Positions 5,681-6,197 of a stretch of DNA of 6,197 bases are shown here, in pieces. Every line of letters starts with the position of its first letter. Within the stretch, counting starts at the first letter, position 1. A model generated the notes under the pieces. It saw only the letters and a list, made by a program, of their open reading frames with translations. It was not told where the DNA came from and searched no databases. Both the position numbers and the translations under genes were made by a program. The stretch comes from Kiritimatiellales bacterium (GTDB taxonomy: Bacteria; Verrucomicrobiota; Kiritimatiellia; Kiritimatiellales; Pontiellaceae). Location: contig JABDQT010000244.1 in assembly GCA_013042165.1 (NCBI GenBank), positions 1 to 6,197 on the forward strand, read 5' to 3'.

Positions 5681-5731
5681 GATTTTTGGGGTGGATTATT
5701 TTTAAGCCATCGTATTGGCAAAACTCGTTGA

Positions 5732-5759
5732 ACTATAGCAGTAAACGTAACCCGGTCAA
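5732..5759 (-). promoter_or_regulatory. Sigma70-type promoter of the aldolase gene
   Basis: On the minus strand, -35 TTGACC (5754-5759) and -10 TATAGT (5732-5737) are separated by 16 bp. A TG one base before the -10 makes it an extended -10. Predicted transcription starts near 5725, giving a leader of about 55 nt. The remaining intergenic sequence up to 5870 shows no gene; it contains an 8-bp palindrome GAATATTC at 5843-5850. Confidence 0.8.
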
Positions 5760-5874
5760 TCCCGAGGGGACGGATAAGTGCGGGGATGAACGGGAGATGG
5801 GGTGACTCGGAGGAAAGATGATGAGAACAGGTGGCGAATCGTGAATATTCTACACCCCGGTCTCCCCATTCGCT

Positions 5875-5889
5875 GCCGCCTGAGGCGGC
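5875..5889 (-). other. GC-rich stem-loop at the end of the HPr gene
   Basis: GCCGCC (5875-5880) and GGCGGC (5884-5889) are perfect arms with a 3-base loop, and they touch the last base of the HPr stop codon. No U-run follows on the minus strand, so this is not a classical intrinsic terminator. It may be a 3'-end stabilising or pausing hairpin. Confidence 0.45.
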
Positions 5890-6161
5890 TACTGCGGGGG
5901 GAAATCGAAGTGGGTTTCGAAGAGTTCGACCAGCTTTCTGCCGAATTCGTCCTCGTCAGGCCCGGTCACCTGAATAGCGACTTCAGCCCCTTTCTCGAGT
6001 CCGAGCATGATACATTCGAGGGCGGAGGTAAGATTGCAAGAGCCGCTCGGGGCCTGAACCAGAATGTCGCCGGCATAGGCGGAGCCCTCCCTAACCAGAA
6101 TGGCAGAAGGCCGACAGTGAATGCCGGCCTCGTTTTGAATAACTGCTTTTGCCTCAAACAT
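5889..6161 (-). CDS. HPr-family phosphocarrier protein
   Basis: HPr relays phosphate from EI to sugar-specific EIIA proteins of the phosphotransferase system. In organisms with HprK it is also a regulatory switch. The protein has 90 residues, about the usual HPr length. The active-site loop NEAGIHCRPSA gives His15 and Arg17 in canonical numbering; the usual alanine at 16 is cysteine here. The regulatory serine region reads CNLTSALECIMLGLEKG, putting a serine at position 46, the HprK target site. It continues with VAIQVTGPDEDEFGRKLVELF, as in HPr. The start is ATG 6161, overlapping the TAA of an upstream frame by one base (TAATG), with only a weak GAAGAGA Shine-Dalgarno, so translation may be coupled. 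It could serve a regulatory rather than transport PTS; the window cannot tell. Confidence 0.92.
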   Translation of the reverse strand: MFEAKAVIQNEAGIHCRPSAILVREGSAYAGDILVQAPSGSCNLTSALECIMLGLEKGAEVAIQVTGPDEDEFGRKLVELFETHFDFPPQ

Positions 6162-6197
6162 TACATCTCTTCACAAGCCTCTTCGGCTTCTTCAAAC
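6161..6197 (-). CDS. C-terminal end of an upstream gene, cut by window edge
   Basis: Reading into the HPr start, one frame ends FEEAEEACEEM followed by TAA at 6163-6161, which shares its last base with the HPr ATG. The acidic tail and the TAATG overlap suggest a real gene in operon with HPr. Genes often found beside HPr in related bacteria include hprK and PTS EIIA genes, but eleven residues do not allow identification. Another frame is also open over this short stretch, so the call is tentative. Confidence 0.4.
   Translation of the reverse strand, partial: FEEAEEACEEM

Noticed and set aside
5671..5721. N-terminal extension of the aldolase from ATG 5721
   Set aside because: The extra 17 residues do not belong to the family, the ATG nearly coincides with the predicted transcription start, and ATG 5670 has a well-spaced AGGAG.

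Overview
The window (about 53% GC by eye) is ordinary bacterial chromosome. It carries conserved housekeeping genes on both strands and no mobile element, CRISPR array, rRNA or tRNA that I can see. The protein set suggests the PVC superphylum (Verrucomicrobiota, Kiritimatiellota or Lentisphaerota). The pointers are a secreted thioredoxin with an SGSDWCGWC active site, an HPr carrying both H15 and S46, and repeated CCGTG-type leader motifs between genes. This placement is inference from style, not from a marker gene.

Layout, left to right: a 3'-truncated dnaK on the minus strand (1-1395). Then a 304-bp divergent intergenic region (1396-1699) with a perfect 16-bp palindrome beside a consensus TATAAT. 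Next is a plus-strand pair, a SelW-like Rdx protein (1700-2029) and a 91-residue membrane protein (2080-2355). A sirtuin on the minus strand (2415-3128) converges on that pair. The tRNA t6A methyltransferase gene trmO (3245-3949, plus) diverges from the sirtuin. A bidirectional terminator separates trmO from a secreted thioredoxin-like protein (4000-4443, minus). Class II fructose-bisphosphate aldolase follows (4603-5670, minus), with a clear sigma70-type promoter and an intrinsic terminator. An HPr phosphocarrier (5889-6161, minus) comes next, its start overlapping the stop of a partial upstream frame at the window edge.

The genes do not form one pathway. Aldolase and HPr are both linked to sugar metabolism, and the Rdx and thioredoxin-like proteins are both CxxC redox proteins, but each looks independently transcribed, apart from the probable Rdx/membrane pair and the HPr/upstream pair.

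The most interesting signal is non-coding. Short CCGTG/TTCGTG units with about 9-10 bp period lie just upstream of four start codons (Rdx, membrane protein, sirtuin, trmO), each oriented towards its gene. Three of those four genes lack a visible Shine-Dalgarno. The genes without the motif (dnaK, thioredoxin, aldolase) all have strong AGGAG-type sites. One reverse-oriented unit also supplies the last codons of the Rdx gene. I found no evidence of a new multi-gene system.
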